Both the position numbers and the translations under genes were made by a program. This document shows positions 62,969-64,000 of a DNA stretch of 64,000 nucleotides, piece after piece; position 1 is the stretch's first letter, and each line of letters begins with the position of its first letter. The notes beneath the pieces are model-generated. The model was not told where the DNA came from and did no database searches. It saw only the letters and a list, made by a program, of their open reading frames with translations. Source of the stretch: Coffea arabica (lineage: Eukaryota > Streptophyta > Magnoliopsida > Gentianales > Rubiaceae). The DNA lies in contig NC_092316.1 in the NCBI RefSeq assembly GCF_036785885.1, positions 47,043,001 through 47,107,000 of the forward strand, in the 5' to 3' direction.

Positions 62969-64000
62969 GAGGTGCAGTTGCGGGGTGACGGCTGTGGCTT
63001 GTGGGATGGGAAAACGAAATACCAAAAGAGGAAAGGAGGAATTAGGGCTACAGCAGACGGGAGATGACTTAGAATACCACATACACACTGAAATGATGAA
63101 AATGCCCCTATCTTTCGAGCCTATCGAGCTTATACGAGCCCAGCAGGGCTCGGCTCGTTTATTAAATGAATACTGATTAGAGCTCGAGTTCGGCTCATTT
63201 CTCTCTGTAAACAAGCCGAGTTGAGCTTTTATCGAGCCGGGTCGAGCTCGGCTCACGAGCTGTCCGGTTCAATTAACAGCTCTATTGGTTGTAGTAGAAA
63301 ATGTCTCTCATGAGTTTTGACTTATATGTATCATAGGAAATTGTAAGATAACCATAAGGCTTAAAACAAAACAAAAATAAAGAGAAAAAGAGAAAGAGAG
63401 CCGAGATTGAAGTTTGAAGAGGAGAAACAAATTTCTTCCAAATTCATTCAAGTTTAGCTATCCATCTTGATCTTGGAGCTTAGGGCAACAACTTTGGTAC
63501 TTGATTGTTGTAGTTCCATCACTTACAAAGCTTACTTGAAGGTAAATCATCTCACTTGGAAGTTGGTTTTTGGGTGAATGAATATTGAAGCCATGAAAGT
63601 GATTCTCTTGTTGTGATTGTACACTTTTATGATTTACATGGTGAATATTGAGTAGTTTAATGGTTTATTTTAGTGGTTTAATGCTGCATAAATTTCGGTC
63701 AAGGCTATGAAAAATTAGGGTTTCTTGCTTCATGGTTCTTTAAGTTGATTTGGTTGGTGGTTTGACTTGTAAATGGAATCTTTGGTGTGATAAGTTCACT
63801 TGTATGGTTGATTCTTAGAAAAATCAGATTTGGCCATGAAACTCTGGCTTAAGGGGGAGTTAGTTTTGCTTAGTTAGAGCTTAGATGGTTAGGGTGTGCT
63901 TGGTTAGGTTTGGAGGTTAGTTGAACTTGTAAGATTAAAAGTATAGAATATAGTTAGTGTTTGTTAGATTTTGAGGTTAGGTTGAGGAAAGAATTTCGGG

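Larger units (their letters stand above)
61190..63284. mobile_element. hAT-like element nested in the gypsy 3' LTR
   Basis: The ends are inverted (TAGAGCTATTAA at the left, TTAACAGCTCTA at the right) and a perfect 8-bp target duplication, ttggttgt, flanks it (61182-61189 and 63285-63292), the size expected of hAT elements. The 5' LTR shows the empty target. Subterminal regions are packed with cgagctcgag-type repeats on both sides (61200-61450 and 63110-63265), likely transposase-binding arrays. No transposase is recognisable in the 2,095 bp, so it is non-autonomous. The interior has simple and tandem repeats. Confidence 0.88.
50827..64000 (+). mobile_element. Ty3/gypsy chromovirus (Tekay/Del type), long LTRs, right end outside window
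   Basis: The 5' LTR (50827-54992, including a nested solo LTR), Met-tRNA primer site, gag, protease, RT, RNase H, integrase and a chromodomain-like C-terminal tail are followed by a polypurine tract and the 3' LTR (from 60631), which runs past the window end. RT before integrase is the gypsy order. The tail motif around NVFHVSLLKKY and QILDRKVKELRNK is typical of the Tekay/Del clade, whose LTRs are also long. The native LTR is about 3.14 kb. The coding region carries many stops and frameshifts. Two later insertions, one per LTR, show it has been in place for some time. Confidence 0.9.
60631..64000 (+). repeat. 3' LTR of the gypsy element (partial, runs off the window)
   Basis: Begins TGTGAGACCCC and follows the 5' LTR closely up to the end of the window, with scattered substitutions and small indels. 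It is interrupted by the hAT-like insertion 61190-63284; about 1,267 bp are native LTR. The rest, about 1.9 kb, and any target duplication must lie to the right. Confidence 0.9.

Noticed and set aside
62855..63256. Minus-strand open frame of 133 codons and plus-strand partners
   Set aside because: They cross the G-rich minisatellite and the subterminal repeats of the hAT-like element; no homology and both strands open.

Overview
The window is nuclear DNA of a flowering plant, most likely a eudicot (perhaps an asterid; the species cannot be fixed from this sequence alone). The evidence is AT-rich intergenic DNA, spliced genes with GT-AG introns that are clear relatives of Arabidopsis genes, and plant-type repeats with initiator-Met-tRNA primer sites. 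It contains no rRNA genes, tRNA genes or CRISPR arrays.

There are four credible protein-coding genes, all on the minus strand. They are a small three-finger U1/matrin-type zinc-finger protein (11201-13219), a full-length LRR receptor kinase matching Arabidopsis At1g74360/NILR1 (16609-20203), a WEB/DUF827 coiled-coil protein of the PMI2/PMI15 type (40817-42876), and a seven-exon mitochondrial ATP10-like ATP synthase assembly factor (44897-47724) whose transcript may start about 2.5 kb upstream. A plus-strand exon-like remnant lies at 7242-8614. The genes have unrelated functions and sit as separate units, as is usual in plants.

Layout. 1-2 kb: a compact non-autonomous LTR element with a perfect target duplication. 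3-9 kb: two tRNA-derived SINEs and a 780-bp MULE-type element with 9-bp target duplications. 11-20 kb: zinc-finger and receptor-kinase genes. 23.4-24.1 kb: a 634-bp TRIM. 27.4-29.0 kb: an 800-bp tandem duplication carrying a foldback element. 29.7-40.3 kb: an old duplicated module in two diverged copies, separated and interrupted by a hAT-like MITE, a second MULE copy and a decayed Ty1/copia element. 40.8-50.2 kb: PMI-like and ATP10-like genes. 50.8-64 kb: a decayed Ty3/gypsy Tekay/Del-type element with about 3.1-kb LTRs. Its 5' LTR holds a 1,018-bp solo LTR, its 3' LTR holds a 2.1-kb hAT-like element, and the right end lies outside the window.

I found no convincing evidence of a new biological system. 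The parts least explained by known families are the pre-gag coiled-coil reading frame of the gypsy element, the cgtccga motif cluster in the solo LTR, the diverged non-coding duplication at 29.7-40.3 kb, and the orphan exon split by a MULE.
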